Below are positions 1 through 12,691 of a stretch of DNA of 64,000 nt, one piece after another. The position numbers and the translations under genes were made by a program. Each line of letters begins with the position of its first letter. Positions within the stretch are counted from its first letter, which is position 1. The DNA is from Paramecium pentaurelia (Eukaryota; Ciliophora; Oligohymenophorea; Peniculida; Parameciidae). The notes below the pieces were generated by a model, which saw only the letters and a list, made by a program, of their open reading frames with translations, was not told where the DNA came from and did not search any database. The DNA is taken from contig CAJJDO010000007.1 of the NCBI GenBank assembly GCA_905183005.1, positions 310,001-374,000 of the forward strand, in the 5' to 3' direction.

Positions 1-885
1 AGATGTTCAAGTAGAAATCAAACAATATAAACTGTAAGATTTTGTGATGTGAAATAATTATTAATTGATGAATAGAATAAGTAATTTATCGAAAATATAG
101 ATATGGTATATTCAAATAAACCTTAGTATTGTAGTGTTTATGCCTATGATATCTAAGAATATTTGAAATCTATAGAATTATCATATCAATTAAGTGTTTA
201 ATAATACTTTCATCATTAACCTTAAGTAACTTAAAAAATGAGAACTATTTTGGTAGAGTGGATTATAGATGTGTCTGTAAAATTCAGATTGAAATAGGAG
301 ACATTGTTTTTAACCATAAATTTGCTTGATAGATATATGTTAACAACTCCAGTTTCTAAAAATATATTATAATTAATTGGAGTATCTGCATTATTTATAG
401 CAAGTAAATTAGAAGAAGTGCATTAACTAATGGCAAAAGATTTAGCTTATATCACAGATAAGACTTATACAAAAGAATAAATTATATACACTGAATCGCT
501 TATATTGAAATAACTAAACTTTAATCTAACAAGTCCAACAATAATTTATTTTTTAACTAGATAATAAAATATCTGTCCTTTAAAGTTAAAACATTTCTTT
601 TATTGTCAACTTTTAATTGAAATTTATATATTATTATAACCTCAGACACATGATAGTAGTTAATTAGCAGCAGCCTCATTTTGGTTAATTAGGAAATAAA
701 AGAAATATAATCCCATATGGCCTTAAGAATTATAAATAATTAGTAATTGTAATGAAAATAAATTACATTAAATTGTTAAAGTTCTTTAGCAATATTAGTT
801 AGAATTTCAAACAAGATAAACTATTTTTAACTCATTATATACTAAATATTCTTAGTATAAATATTGCAGAATAATTAATGTATGA
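1..885 (+). CDS. Cyclin (A/B-like), 5' end outside window
   Basis: The frame is open from the first base and ends at TGA 883-885, giving about 294 residues with no intron. The cyclin box starts at the ATG at 238 with MRTILVEWIIDV, the conserved opening helix of A/B cyclins. LLDRYM and the classic LIGVSALFIASKLEEV helix follow, and a second cyclin fold lies downstream (LAAASFWLIRKQKKY). By family, such proteins activate a cyclin-dependent kinase and are destroyed in the cycle. Any destruction box would lie upstream of the visible part, so A versus B type is not settled. In-frame sequence before residue 80 looks coding, so the true start is probably before the window. The gene converges on NAC-alpha with a 46-bp gap. 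Confidence 0.9.
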
Positions 886-931
886 AATTACATATTTTAT
901 ATATTTATTATACTTATACATTAATGAATCA

Positions 932-1526
932 TCATCCAGTTAAGGTGAGAATTGCTTGTACTGTATCATTATCAGATTTTCTGAGTGCTTCAACAGCTTT
1001 ACTTCTATCGCATTTACAGTGCTCCATAACCATTTTTATGGATTCTGCTGGAATACCTTCATCACTTACTTATTCTGTAGTTTCAGATGGTTTTGGTTCC
1101 TTATTTTCTTCTTATTTAGGACTATAAGATATAAATTGAATATTACACTTATTAAGCTAAATTTTCAGCTTCTTTTTTGCCAATTTAACCTGTTGGGTCA
1201 TGTACTTTAGCTTCACCAATCACAATATAAGAATTATCTACATTGGCTGATTTTAAGACTTCTGGGTTATCAATATAAAGAAGGAATTATTTTCCTCTTT
1301 TAATTGTAACTCTATTAATTCCAGCTACTGGTTTCATTCCTAATTTAAGCATTGCCTTTTTGAATTTCTTTTCTCCTCTATTAGCTTTCTTGTCTTTGTC
1401 ATCTCCTCCTTAATGATTGTGACCATCATCAGAATCTGAATGGCCATGTTCATGAGGATGATCATGATTATGTTCTTAAGTTTATTCTTTTTCTTCTTTT
1501 ATCTCAATCTCCTTCTCTTAAGCCAT
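932..1526 (-). CDS. NACA: Nascent polypeptide-associated complex subunit alpha
   Basis: This 189-residue protein is encoded in two exons; a 25-nt GTA...TAG intron lies at 1122-1146. After a charged, His-rich N-terminus comes the NAC domain (about residues 45-110): KFKKAMLKLGMKPVAGI, then VTIKRGKQFLLYIDNPEV and YIVIGEAKVHD. The C-terminus carries the UBA domain typical of the alpha subunit (DEGIPAESIKMVMEHC ... AVEALRKSDNDTVQAIL) and ends LTG, as in NAC-alpha proteins generally. NAC binds emerging chains at the ribosome exit and limits mis-targeting to the ER. The His-rich stretch in the first 40 residues is unlike the usual acidic N-terminus. The start is the first ATG after an AT-rich leader at 1527-1635 shared with the divergent NDUFS1 gene. 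Confidence 0.95.
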
Positions 1527-1635
1527 TTATTATTATTATTACATAATTTAAATTTTTCTAATCTTGATTAAATATTTCAAATGAACATAAATTAACAATA
1601 GTATAGATTTTAATATATCTAATATATAAATAAAA

Positions 1636-3927
1636 ATGATTAGATTCTCATTGAAGAAAGGATAACAATTATTAAAAAAATAATTCTAAGCTTTCTCAAC
1701 ATAATAGAATCTTATAGAAATATTTATAGATGATGTTCCTCATAAAGTAGAAATATATGTTTGACCATTTATAGGTTGATCCATCAGCTACAATATTTTA
1801 AGCATGTTATTCAGCAGGTGTGATTATTCCAAGATTCTGTTATCATGAAAGATTAGCAGTTGCAGGAAATTGTAGAATGTGTCTAGTAGAAGTTGAAAAA
1901 TCACCAAAACCTGTATAATTAAATGAATATTCTAAAAGGTGGCAGCTTGTGCAGCATAAGTTGCACCTGGAATGAGAATACTTACAAAAAGTGAGAAGAC
2001 TAGAATAGCAAGAGGAGGTGTTATGGAATTCATGTTAGCAAATCACCCATTAGATTGTCCAATCTGTGATTAAGGAGGAGAATGTGATTTATAAGATATT
2101 TCTGAATAATATGGGTAAACTCATTATATTCTATCATTAGATATGGAGATAGCAGACATAATGAATATAAGAGAGCTGTGGAAGATAAGAATTTTGGTCC
2201 TCTTGTAGCTACTAGTATGAATAGATGCATTCATTGCACTAGATGTATAAGATTTTCAGATGAATATGCTGGTGTAACTGAATTAGGAACTAGTGGAAGA
2301 GGAAGAAATACTGAAATTGGTACATACATTGACAAAATGATCACTAGTGAATTATAAGGAAATCTAGCTGATATTTGTCCAGTTGGTGCTTTAACCAATG
2401 GACCATATGCATTTACGTCTAGACCTTGGGAATTAAAATCATATGATTCTGTTGATGTTTTTGATACCATCATTCCACTTATTTAAATTGATACTAGAGG
2501 AGCTGAAATTATGAGAGTTTTACCTAGAATTCATGAAGAAGTCAATGAAGAATGGTTAAATGATAAATCAAGATAAGCCTTTGATGGATTAAAAAAATAA
2601 AGATTAACACTACCATTGGCTAGAGATGCTTAAGGCAATTTTACAGATTTATATTGGGCAGATGCTATATAATAAGCAGCTAAGAAATTATAATCTGTTA
2701 AAGGAGAAGAAATTGTTGGAGTTATTGGAGAATTTGCTGATTGTGAATCTATTGTTGCTTTAAAGGATTTATTAAATAGATTTGATAGTGATAATTTTGA
2801 AATTAGAGGAACTGGTGTCCCCTAATTAGATGCAGATTTTAGAGCTAATTATTTATTCAATTCTAGAATTACAGGAATTGAAGAAGCTGATGTTCTTTTA
2901 TTAGTAGGTACAAATCCAAAAATTGAATCACCCTTATTAAATTCAAGAATCTTAAGAGCTACTAGAAAAAACAATTTAAAGGTATTTTTGGTTGGACCAG
3001 CAAATGATTTAACATATAACTATGTTCATCTTGGTAATAATGCTTCAATTCTTGATGAAATTGCTAATGGTACTCATCCATTTGCTGCAAGACTTAAATC
3101 TGCTAAATTGCCTATGATTTTAACAGGAGCTGGTGTGTTAGAAAGAGTTGATGGAAATGCCATTCACAATGCTTTAAAAAAGATAGCATAAAATTCACCT
3201 GTAATTAATCCATAACAAGGATGGAATGGTTTCAACCTTTTACATAAAGATGTTGGAAGAATTAATGCTCTTGAATTAGGTATCACAGCTAGAAGAAGCA
3301 GTGTACCACCTAAAGTTGTTATTTTATTAGGAGTTGATAATAATTTAAATGCTTAAGATATTCCAAAAGATGCCTTTGTTATCTATATTGGCAGTCATGG
3401 AGATGAAGGGGCTTATTATGCTGACCTCATATTACCAGGTGCTACCTATACTGAAAAGAATGGCACATATGTAATTCCAATTATGTATTTAACAAGATTT
3501 CAACTGAAGGAAGGGTCTAAACCACAAAATTGGTAGCCCTCCCTCCATCAGGTGCAAAATCAGATTGGGAAATCTTGAGAGCTTTATCCGAAGAATGTGG
3601 ATGTGCCTTACCTTATGATAGTTTAGAGGAAGTAAGTCTTTATCTATACATTAAAATAGGTTAGATATAGAATTGCTGAATTAGCTCCACATTTGTTAAA
3701 GTATGATTATATTGAGCCCACTGTTTTGGGATAGGTTGCATTAAAACCTGAATCATCAAAATAAACCATTTCAGCCACTCCTTTCAGAGATCTTATTGAT
3801 GTACAATATATAATTTATTTAATAGAACTTCTATATGACTGATGCTATTTCTAGATAATCAGTTACTATGGCTAAATGCTCTACAGCATTTAATCCTCAT
3901 AAATTTAGCACATTTAAATAATTATGA
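1636..3927 (+). CDS. NDUFS1: NADH:ubiquinone oxidoreductase 75-kDa subunit (complex I, NDUFS1/NuoG)
   Basis: Seven exons give 710 residues, normal for this subunit. Introns are 1747-1774, 1913-1938, 2115-2140, 3471-3496, 3632-3659 and 3801-3825. Two of them end AAG rather than TAG. All iron-sulphur ligands are visible: the 2Fe-2S set (CYSAGVIIPRFC ... CRMC), the His-Cys 4Fe-4S set (HPLDCPICDQGGECDLQD) and CIHCTRCIRF of the next cluster. A long molybdopterin-oxidoreductase-like region follows (SRPWELKSYDSVDV; HGDEGAYYADLILPGATYTEKNGTY). The first 20 residues are basic and rich in Gln and hydrophobic residues, fitting a mitochondrial targeting peptide. The protein carries electrons from FMN to quinone on the matrix arm. 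It converges on the next gene with only 35 bp between stops. Confidence 0.96.
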
Positions 3928-3962
3928 TATAATATCCATAAAATTTATAGCAATAATATATA

Positions 3963-6033
3963 TCAAGCCATTTTTTTACTTACAGGACTCAAATTGGATC
4001 TTTGTGTATGATAGACTTCGAAGATCCCTTTAGGATTATTTTTTAATGGACTATTGATTCGAGCAGTTTATGAACCTCCCTATTTTAACTTTGTTGATGA
4101 TTTCAGATCCTCAATATAAATATTAACTATATTGTTTTAGTTGATATTGTATACACCACCTCCCTTTTTTGTTGAACCTTATACACAAATATTATTGGTT
4201 ATTCTTAATGGATCCTTTGAATTATCATGTTTTTATGGTTATTTTGGAGGAGACCCCTTATAGTTTCCAACAGCATCTTGAGATTTTGTTCTATAGTGCA
4301 TTAATTAGGCATTAAGAATAGGAGCCTACAAATTATTATTAGAAATCAAAGTGGATTTCTTTTTTTAATCAGAATTTTTGACTTACAATCCTTTTAATGT
4401 AGATAAGGCATATTAAGTAAACTTTTATGGTAATTTTTATCTATATTAAGAGATATATTAAATGATACATATTTTTAGATGTTGTTTTCTATAAGGTCTA
4501 TTCTCCAGTATTATATACGCTCTATCTCTAGACTCTGTCTGTAGCCAAAGGTTGTTTACCTATTAATTATAAATTTTAAATATACTTTTATTATCATCTT
4601 CATATTTTTAAAGTTAAGAGGCAACTCTGGTTCTTCTATTAATGGATTATCAATAATAATTACAAGAAATTCACTTAATAAGATAACAAATCAGCTGATT
4701 ACTTTTATTTTGAATTTTATCTACTTGGTAATCTGAATTAACATTCTGTTGTATTGAAATTAGCACTCACTTTTCTTTGAGAATTAGAGTTTTAACAGTT
4801 ATTAACTTTTTATTGTTTCTACATAGTTTACTATTATTAAACAAAATTAGCAAATCCTTCAATTTGTGAGTAGACTTTTTACATTAATTATGATTATTAT
4901 GAATTTCTTAAAGGAGATTATTCTTAATTAGATCTTTTAGTTTATTCCCCAGCCTTTATAGAATTCTCAGCCTTTAAAGAATTTTCAGCTTTCAAAGAAG
5001 AAACCTCACCTTGATTGAATTGCAAACGATTAATATTGATTTTATCAAAACTACCTTAATAACTGACTTGATTTGTAGTTTTTGAATCAAAATTCTGTAA
5101 TTAAGAACTTTTATTAACTTTAGGTTTAAGATTAGTCATATAGTTAGATTTTAGATTTTTAGTGATTGTTGAGAGATCCTAAGATCTTAAGAGAAAACTA
5201 TTGCTTTAATCAATAGATAATAATCCTGATATTTATCCGAGACAATCATATTTTTATCCTACTTACTAAATGAAATCTCTTAATTAGACACTACTAGAAA
5301 TATCTACTTTTTTTTAAAGATATGAATTAGTATCTAATTTTAAATCTTTCAATAGATATTTTAATTATCCTATTGTTAGATCTTCATCACTATGCTTTTA
5401 TTTCTTCTTCTCTTTCTTTTTGGATGGTTACTAGATTTAGTGATTGAATTACTACATCCTCATCTGGAATGTTCAACTTCCTTTTAATATTTGCATATTC
5501 TAATCTCCTCTTTTTTTCATGGAACTTATTTATGGTCAAGTAAACATTTTGCATAAATAAACGAGGAATGTCTTTATGATACTTATAGTATTCTTATAAT
5601 GCCTTGACTTTTTATATTGCCTCTTTTTTTACATATGATCTAAACTTATAATATCATTCTTACCTTTTCAAATACTCTTCTTCTTCTATCATACTTTCTA
5701 AATCTCTATAAAATACAACTGCAGGAGTTGACTCTTCTTCTATTATATCGTTGATGTCCTTTGAATAATAATAGTTTTAAGATGACGAATATTTAGCGAA
5801 TAATGCTTTGTTTAAAAGTGGAGCATAGGATTCTTCTTTGCAGTTTTTAAACTTTTAACAAAACACACAAGGAGTTTAGTTCTAGTTGTTGGGCCTATTC
5901 ACCAATTAAATCACATAAATTACGGTGAACATAAGGAGGAAAATCGTTTTCTAACTGAAATTGGATTGCTTGTCGATTGTTTGCTATTTGATCTCGATGT
6001 TTTACCACCAGTGAATTACTTTTTCATTGACAT
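3963..6033 (-). CDS. Ciliate-type protein of unknown function, basic and Gln/Ser-rich
   Basis: I do not recognise this family. Seven exons (introns of 29, 24, 25, 28, 26 and 28 nt) give 636 residues. The order is a basic Ser-rich start (MSMKKQFTGGKTSRSNSKQS), a Cys pair in TPCVFCQKFKNC, an acidic patch (DIIEEESTP), and a helical section around EYYKYHKDIPRLFMQ followed by a Lys-rich tract (SKKKEKKKQKH). A long polar Gln/Asn/Ser region completes it and includes a short tandem repeat SLKAEN-SLKAEN-SIKAGE. No membrane segment or signal peptide is seen. The acidic and helical middle is the part most likely to fold. The start is the first of two in-frame ATGs (6033 and 6027). The splice pattern was inferred from frame continuity alone, so exon borders may be off by a few codons. 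Confidence 0.72.
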
Positions 6034-6394
6034 AATCCTTAGCTTTTTTATAAGTTAATAATTTAATTGTATTGTATTTATAATAATTTTTAGTATTTTA
6101 TATTAATTTCTATAGAAAACCTTAGTGAATAATTCTTATCATAATTGTAATACTATATAGAAACAATAATAAAAGCAATTTATAAAAATTCATAAATAGC
6201 TCTATATATATTTAGAGAATATTAATATAAATAAATGTAATCTCATTTCAAATAAGAATATTATTAATAATATTTGACAATTATGAATAAATTATTTATA
6301 GATATAAAAGATAAATCTTAAGATAAATACAAAAAAGTTATTTATTATAAGAATTTTTGATTTACTATGTTTATATTTTATTATACTATATGGT

Positions 6395-7070
6395 TCATTT
6401 TTTTGTTTCCTTTGCCTACTTTCTCTTTTCTTTAACACCGACAAATTTAGCATTGTACCATTCTTATCTTAATCTTCTGTATACATTCTTTGCTCTTAAT
6501 TCTTTAGAGATAACTGTAGCCTTCTCTCTTTTTGGTGTCCTTTAGAATGTGATAACCTTTGATATAGCAATATTCTTACTTCTGGATTGTTATTTTAAGC
6601 AACTGGTTGAGCAACAACTTCATTTGTAGAATCCTTAACAACTCCATTCTTAGGTTTACCTGCAATTCTAGGATAAAGGACTAATTTTGAGAGATATGCC
6701 TTTAATCTCTTAACATTATTATTCAATTCTTCTTAGTTTAAATTTCTTCTTCTATGATCAACAGCAATTCCAACTGTTCTGGCAAATGCTGAATTGAGTC
6801 CTGCTTCCTTTAATTCAATCAATGAAAATCCTCTTCCAAGTTTTTGGACATTATTATACTTGATAGTTTAACCTCTGACAACTGGACGAAGAAGCTCAAC
6901 TGGTCTTGGAGATGCAGCTATTATTAATGAATAAAACACATACATAAAGCTTATGCTCTTCTTCTCAATTATCTTCTTCTTTTAGCTGCTGGTTGATTAT
7001 AAAATGTCTTTACAAATCTGGTCCAATGTTTTCTCATATGAGCATTAGGAAGTTGTTAATTGTGTTTCAT
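6395..7070 (-). CDS. RPL13: Large-subunit ribosomal protein L13 (eL13)
   Basis: Three exons give 208 residues, the normal length. Introns are 6918-6943 (TAG end) and 6557-6579 (23 nt, AAG end). The family signature is clear: the N-terminus MKHNQQLPNAHMRKHWTRF with FNQPA-like YNQPAAKRRR, then SPRPVELLRPVVRG, the central GRGFSLIELKEAGL and ARTVGIAVDHRRRN, and the C-terminal basic tail. The protein sits on the 60S subunit. The ATG at 7070 matches the usual eL13 start, and the next upstream in-frame stretch looks non-coding. The gene runs tandemly with the small unknown gene upstream at 7177-7599, leaving about 106 bp of AT-rich DNA. Confidence 0.95.
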
Positions 7071-7176
7071 GTAGGTAAATTTTTTTAAATAAAAAAAATG
7101 TAGATATGTAAAAACCAATATTAAATGACTTAAATTATTTATATATATATATATAATTTCATAACTTTTATATTCA

Positions 7177-7599
7177 TCATAGCTGAGTTAAGTGTTTCAT
7201 AGACTTTCTATTATTATTATAATGAAGAGTTACCTGACAAAAGTCTTAGTCTTTTCTGAAGGAGTTTAATTTAAATTTGGAGTGGATTCTCTTGGCTTTT
7301 ATTATTAAGCTAATTCTTCAAAAGTTTATAGGTCTGTTATAGAGTTATGGAAAGATAACTTCATCTTTTTCATGTTGTTCTCATCAATCTCTTCGATTAA
7401 CTTTGGTTTAAACATTAAATATGGTCTAGAAGGTTTTTATGACTATTCTTTTTTTGTAGCTTAATCAGGTATATAACCAAATTAACCTTATTATCTTCAT
7501 ATGAATATTTGAATGATACATTATTATATCCTATTAACTCCTTTATTAAATTATGGGTTTTTGTTCCCTTGGTGTTGGAACTGTGTAAACTTTTTTCAT
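7177..7599 (-). CDS. Small unknown polar protein
   Basis: This is a proposed 112-residue protein in four exons with introns of 23 nt (7568-7590, directly after ATG-AAA-AAA), 35 nt and 26 nt. The exon sum is an exact number of codons. The chain has no hydrophobic segment. It begins MKKGTKTHNLIKELIGYNN, has a Lys-rich centre (KKMKLSFHNSITDLQTFEEL), and ends in a Ser/Thr/Pro-rich, basic tail (STPNLNQTPSEKTKTFVRKS), suggesting a disordered phosphoprotein. No family is recognised. Because the gene rests on three inferred introns in a short AT-rich stretch, the coding call is moderate. The 35-nt intron is at the upper end of the local size range. Confidence 0.5.
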
Positions 7600-9073
7600 T
7601 ATCTTAAGAATTAATTCTAAAACCTTAAATTTATTAATGAAAGTTTTCTAATAATTTCAAATATATTATTAGACATAACAATATAAATCACTTACATTCT
7701 GATCTTCAAAAATATAATATTTTTAAAAACAACATACCTTTAATATACATAAATCAATAAAATATTATTAAGAAAATTCATCTTATTAAATAGAGACCTT
7801 GATAAAAAGATAAATAAATAATACAGAAATCAATAATAGAGCCAAATCTTTCATTAATCTTTGACTTAGTAATTGAAAATTTAAATAAAAATTATAAAGC
7901 TAATAACTATAATCCAGTTCTTTAATATTAATATATAACAATCAAAACATTTCATTTAGAATCTGGTAATTAAATAGACAAAAAATCTTCATTTAGAAAA
8001 TTAAAAGATTACATTTTAAAATTGTATTAATCCTAAGTAACTTAACTTAATCTTATTATTCAGTAATAATCAATCAATACCTTGTATTTAAATTTTTACT
8101 TGCTTTCATATTAAAATAGTTATAACTTTATTTTGATAATTAAGTAAATTTATTTAATCATTTTATTTTTTATTACACATTTTTGTAGCATTTATTACAT
8201 ATTATAATTTTTGTAAAATAAAAATATTTAGTGATAATCAAGATAATTTCATTATAAATTATCTTTACTATTCATTTATTACATAAAAAATTAAAAAAAT
8301 AATTTCAAAGATACACATGAGACTGTGTTTTAGAAATTTAAATTGCCTATCACAGTAAGAGAGGAGACTCTAATAAATTGAACTAATATTTTACTTAATT
8401 GCTGTCTTTTAATTGGATTTATACATAAATTTTCTATTATCATTAGGTATTTCATAATTTATCAAAATCCAAAAGAAGATCTTTTATCTTATTTACTCAT
8501 ATATTTAATAAGTATTATAATTTAAATAATCTAATGCTATTGTTTTTCTTCTGATTCTTAATTCTATATTAATAAATGAATTTAAATTGAATTTTATCAT
8601 GCTTCTCAATTAATGAGTTTATTTTTTGACAATAACAACTTAATAGACATTTTTAGTAGAAATTCTTATTATTATAAGCATAAAAATAAAAGGAAATATT
8701 AAAAAGGATTATTTTTCAAAACAAATTTGAACAGACATTTAAAGAAGGCATATTATGAAATTAGAAATTATCAATAATATTTAATTTATGATAGTTATTA
8801 TATCATATTATAATCTTCAAATATTTAGATATATATTATAAATTTGAAGAATTAACATATTTTCATTAGTAATCTTAAGAATCATTTGACTATTTTTAAA
8901 CAAAATTAGGTAAAACATATTTATAAATATATTTTAAAGTCTTCCTTTACTTTCTTAAAAGTCTCACCATTTTCAATTAAATTAAAAAATTAATACTCAA
9001 CTTTTAAAAATATCTTTAAATCCATTTCACTAATGACTACTGATATTATTTATATATACATTTTATTTCAAAT
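7600..9073. other. Gene-poor AT-rich interval
   Basis: About 1.47 kb lie between the start of the small gene at 7599 and the K+ channel start. I see no frame with coding character on either strand. Reading frames stay open by chance because only TGA stops and the DNA is about 80% A+T, but the translations are low-complexity. No tRNA cloverleaf, no tandem repeat array and no transposase motif was seen. The stretch should contain the promoter of the channel gene at its right end. A slightly less AT-rich patch at about 8317-8370 has no feature I can name. It could be decayed gene sequence. Confidence 0.5.
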
Positions 9074-12000
9074 ATGAAACCAAATCAATTAGAAAATTTA
9101 GGAACTGAATAAGAAAATTGTATTTATTATAACTCAACCAATATGCTAGGCAACCATACTTTGCATGGTTAATCAGGTAGACTATTGCTTGAAAGTGGTT
9201 AGAAATCAAATTATCAATTGGTTACAAGGATTAAACAAAATTTAAAAAACAACAAGGAAACCTAGAAACAAATTAGAGCCTCAGATTTAGTAACAGACAA
9301 ATCGTATTTATGATTGAATAATCTAGGTAATCTATTGGGAACTTTGGTAAGCATTCTTAAGTTTAATTATCACATTATGGTCCTTATTATGCAGGAAAAC
9401 CACCTAAGAATAAAAAAAACTTTGATGAAAGTCCTTTTCTTATAGATTCACAATTTGAAGAAGACATAGAAGGATTTAGCAATAAAGCTTGGAAGAAATA
9501 TCCTTTAGAAATTTTAATGATAATCTTAAGGTTTATTAGTTTTATTACAAAATCAAACTTTGCCACTAGTTTTAGATTGGTTAATAGAAATGTTTTTGAA
9601 ATTATAGGAGATAAAGCAGCTTACTTCCGATATTACTTATTTAATGATTATTTCAAATATGAAGTATTAATTTATTTAATTCAGAAACCTAGTCCTTATG
9701 AAAAAATGAAATATTAATTGAATCAGCAGGTTTTTGTGCCTTTAAGAAAAATGAAGGTTTATAATTTCTTGAGCTAAAATAAATTAATATTAAGACCAGA
9801 ATCTTTTACCTCTATAGCTTGGAATATTTACATATTAACAATTCTAAATATGAATGTTTTATATGTAAGTGCAAGAGTTTCTTTTAAGTTTGATACAAGC
9901 AATTCATTTGATGATAGTTTTTAGCAATTTAGATAGATATTATTTGATGTTTTACCTTCTTACTCTTTTATTTTGGAAATACTATTTAAGTTTAATACTT
10001 GTTATTATTATAAAGGAACAGTAATAGAAAATAGATATTAAATAGCAAAGAATTATATTCGAACATGTAAAATTTTAATTAAATTTATTTATAGCATTTT
10101 TCTTTGATGTTTTTGTAATAATTCCATTTTTTTTAAGTTTAAGATTTTAAGTTGATTATTTAGATTTAGTTTTGATTTTGAAAGTATTTCAGATAAAAAA
10201 GTTTAGTGGTCATTTATTTGATAGATTAGAACTAACTACAAATTAAATTGCTATATTTGATTTAGTAAAATTAGGATATACAATTCTAGCTGTTGCTCAT
10301 TTTTGTGCTTGTCTTTGGTTTTTAGTAGGTTCAACTGGAAATGATTAGATGTCATGGGTTATAAAAAATAATCTAATAGATGAACCTTGGCATACTTAAT
10401 ATTTAACATCTTTTTATTTCAGTATTGTTACTATGACAACTATAGGATATGGAGATATTACTCCTTTAAATTTAAGGGAGAGAATTTTTACAATATGTAT
10501 GACTGTAGCTGCTGTTGGTATATTTGGATATTCTATTGGTAATATAAATAGTATTTATGCTGAATGGAGTAGAAAAAGTTATGAATTTAGATAGAATATG
10601 AATGCTTTAAAAAAGTATATGAGATTAAAAGGATTAGATAAGCATTTAGCAGAAAAAATTAGAAAATATTTTGAGTATGTTTGGTGTGATGCAGAGGAAG
10701 AAAATGATAGAGAAGCATTTAAATTTGCTGAATAAATACCTACATAATTATTGGAAGAAATGAAAATAGATATTAATATGAAAGTTGTTAAAAGAATAAG
10801 CTTTTTGACTCAAAACTTTAGTGAGTAATTTCTAATCTAATTATCAAAAAATTTAATAGAAGAAAAATATGCCCCAGAATAAATCATTTATAAAGTAATT
10901 TATATTTTCTTTACTATTAGTAAAATGAGGAAAGTGATTTTCTTTACATATTATAAAAAGGAGAATTATAATTTTATATAAATTTAAAAAATAAATAGGA
11001 ATCATAAAAAGTATTAGAATCAATTACAGGAGAATCTTTACCATTTGGAGTTTTAGAGTTTTTTTAAAAATAAAACTATTAAGTCTCATGTAAATCCACT
11101 TAATTTACGTATGTACTTAAAATACATAGAAGTTAATTTATTGAAATTTTATTATAAAATTCAAAAGATTATGTAAAAAAATAGTTTATATAATTTTAGT
11201 CTACATTTTGTTAAATGAAAGATCAAGTTACTTTCCTAAATAAATAAGATATAGTTGATGTCACTTGTAGAGCATGCAATAAAACTACTCATGTAATTAA
11301 AGAGTGTCCAATGGTATGTGGATATCCAAATAGAGCAAAAGTCTTATTAAATTACCGTAGAAATGTACCATCAGATAGAAAAAGTTTTAAAAGAACATTT
11401 AATAGAAGGATTGATACACTTATGGAATCACATGATGTTAAAAATAGTATATTACTATTTATATGCAAAAATAAATTAATAGAGGATCTTTAAAGGCAAT
11501 CTACTGGTAAAACATTATTTAATATAGAAAAAACAAATGAAAATGAATCTGATATTGAAAGTAATGAATCATTAAAAATTGGATATAATTTGACAATATC
11601 ATAGTAAATTGAATCAAAAAGGCCACTCTCTTTTTAAGGTTGTAATGATGCCTTATAGGATGATGAATTAGTAATAATTGTCATAATATTTTAGTAATCA
11701 AAAATTAAAGAAATTGTTAAGTATTTAAAAAAGAAATAATCTACATACTCCCATTAAGAAAGCAAAACATGTTTAAAATAAGAAGAAAAAACTCAAAATT
11801 TCAATTTCCTAATGAAAGGTTCTGATAAATCTAATTAATTGCTACCTTAATAATTATCAAGTGGATCTGAATATGCTTATTAAGATTCAAATAAAAGGGG
11901 ATCAAGAGCTTAAATGCCAAAATACAAAAATTTAATTGATGTTATTATTCAAGGAACAATGATTACATCACCTAATAAGATTGTAGCATCTGAATAAGTT

Positions 12001-12150
12001 GAATAAGAAGAAGAGACAGGTAAAATTAGAGGTCAATACATTGAAATATTTGAAGGATTTGAGTAATATAAGAACTTTGAAAATTATTTAAAGCATAATA
12101 ATCTTGGGTTTATTATAAAGCTAAGAGAACGTAAGAAACACAAAAGATGA
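9074..12150 (+). CDS. Voltage-gated K+ channel with cyclic-nucleotide-binding-like domain (EAG/CNG superfamily)
   Basis: Four exons encode 999 residues; introns are 9304-9326, 10067-10094 and 10895-10920. A possible fourth, in-frame 24-nt intron at 11671-11694 would shorten it by eight. After a polar N-terminus come six membrane segments (about residues 240-480), a pore helix and the selectivity filter TIGYGD near residue 440. Then follow a C-linker (WSRKSYEFRQNMNALKKYM, LAEKIRKYFEYVW) and a CNBD-like beta roll (YAPEQIIYKQNEESDFLYIL). The presumed S4 is weakly basic, so voltage sensing may be modest. The long C-terminal tail holds a CX2CX4HX4C motif at about residues 706-719. By family it lets K+ out of the cell or cilium, which in swimming ciliates opposes the Ca2+ action potential. 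No clear cyclic-nucleotide contact arginine was identified. Confidence 0.92.
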
Positions 12151-12202
12151 TATATCAATATATATATCATACATATTTAAATTTTTGATTGTTTGCTTTA
12201 GT

Positions 12203-12691
12203 TCATTCTTTTTTAACTTTTTCTGAAGTTTTTTCATTCTCAGATGAAATATCCAAAATCTTAGGGCTAATCAAACTATCACATATTGCTCCACTTATTG
12301 CAAGGAATAACATAGCACCTAAGATGATTTAATAACCTCCAAATCTTTCAGATTTATATAATATATGGTTATAATTGATTGCAGCATAGAGAAATAAGAC
12401 AGGAATTTGAAGAATATAAAGAATTGCAATTCTAAATTTTAATAAAAAATACCGATTCATTGTTATAAATGAACATGCAATAAAAACATATCCAAGCACA
12501 TTCCTCATTGAAAGATACACATCAACATTACTAAGAATTGAATTTTCTAATCTAGCTGTTTCTCTTACCATTCTTTCAAATCTTTCCTATAATTAGAGAT
12601 TATTTAATACTTATTCCCAAGGATCTAATAATAAACTCATTCCTATAATTCCTAATCCAAATCCAAAAAATAAAGATGAAAGTCTTTACAT
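12203..12691 (-). CDS. Small four-helix membrane protein, unknown function
   Basis: This is an uninterrupted 162-residue frame that starts MQRLSSLFFGFGLGIIG. There are four hydrophobic stretches: about residues 4-22, 73-88 (NVLGYVFIACSFITMN), 95-113 (FRIAILYILQIPVLFLYAAI) and 128-145 (IILGAMLFLAISGAICDSLI). A short charged loop with a predicted helix (RFERMVRETARLENSI) lies between the first two. The C-terminal tail is Lys/Glu-rich (SSENEKTSEKVKKE), with no ER-retention motif recognised. I cannot assign a family. A subunit or assembly factor of an organelle membrane is possible but not shown. It converges on the K+ channel gene with 52 bp between stops, and about 230 bp separates its start from the CK1 gene's stop. 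Confidence 0.8.
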
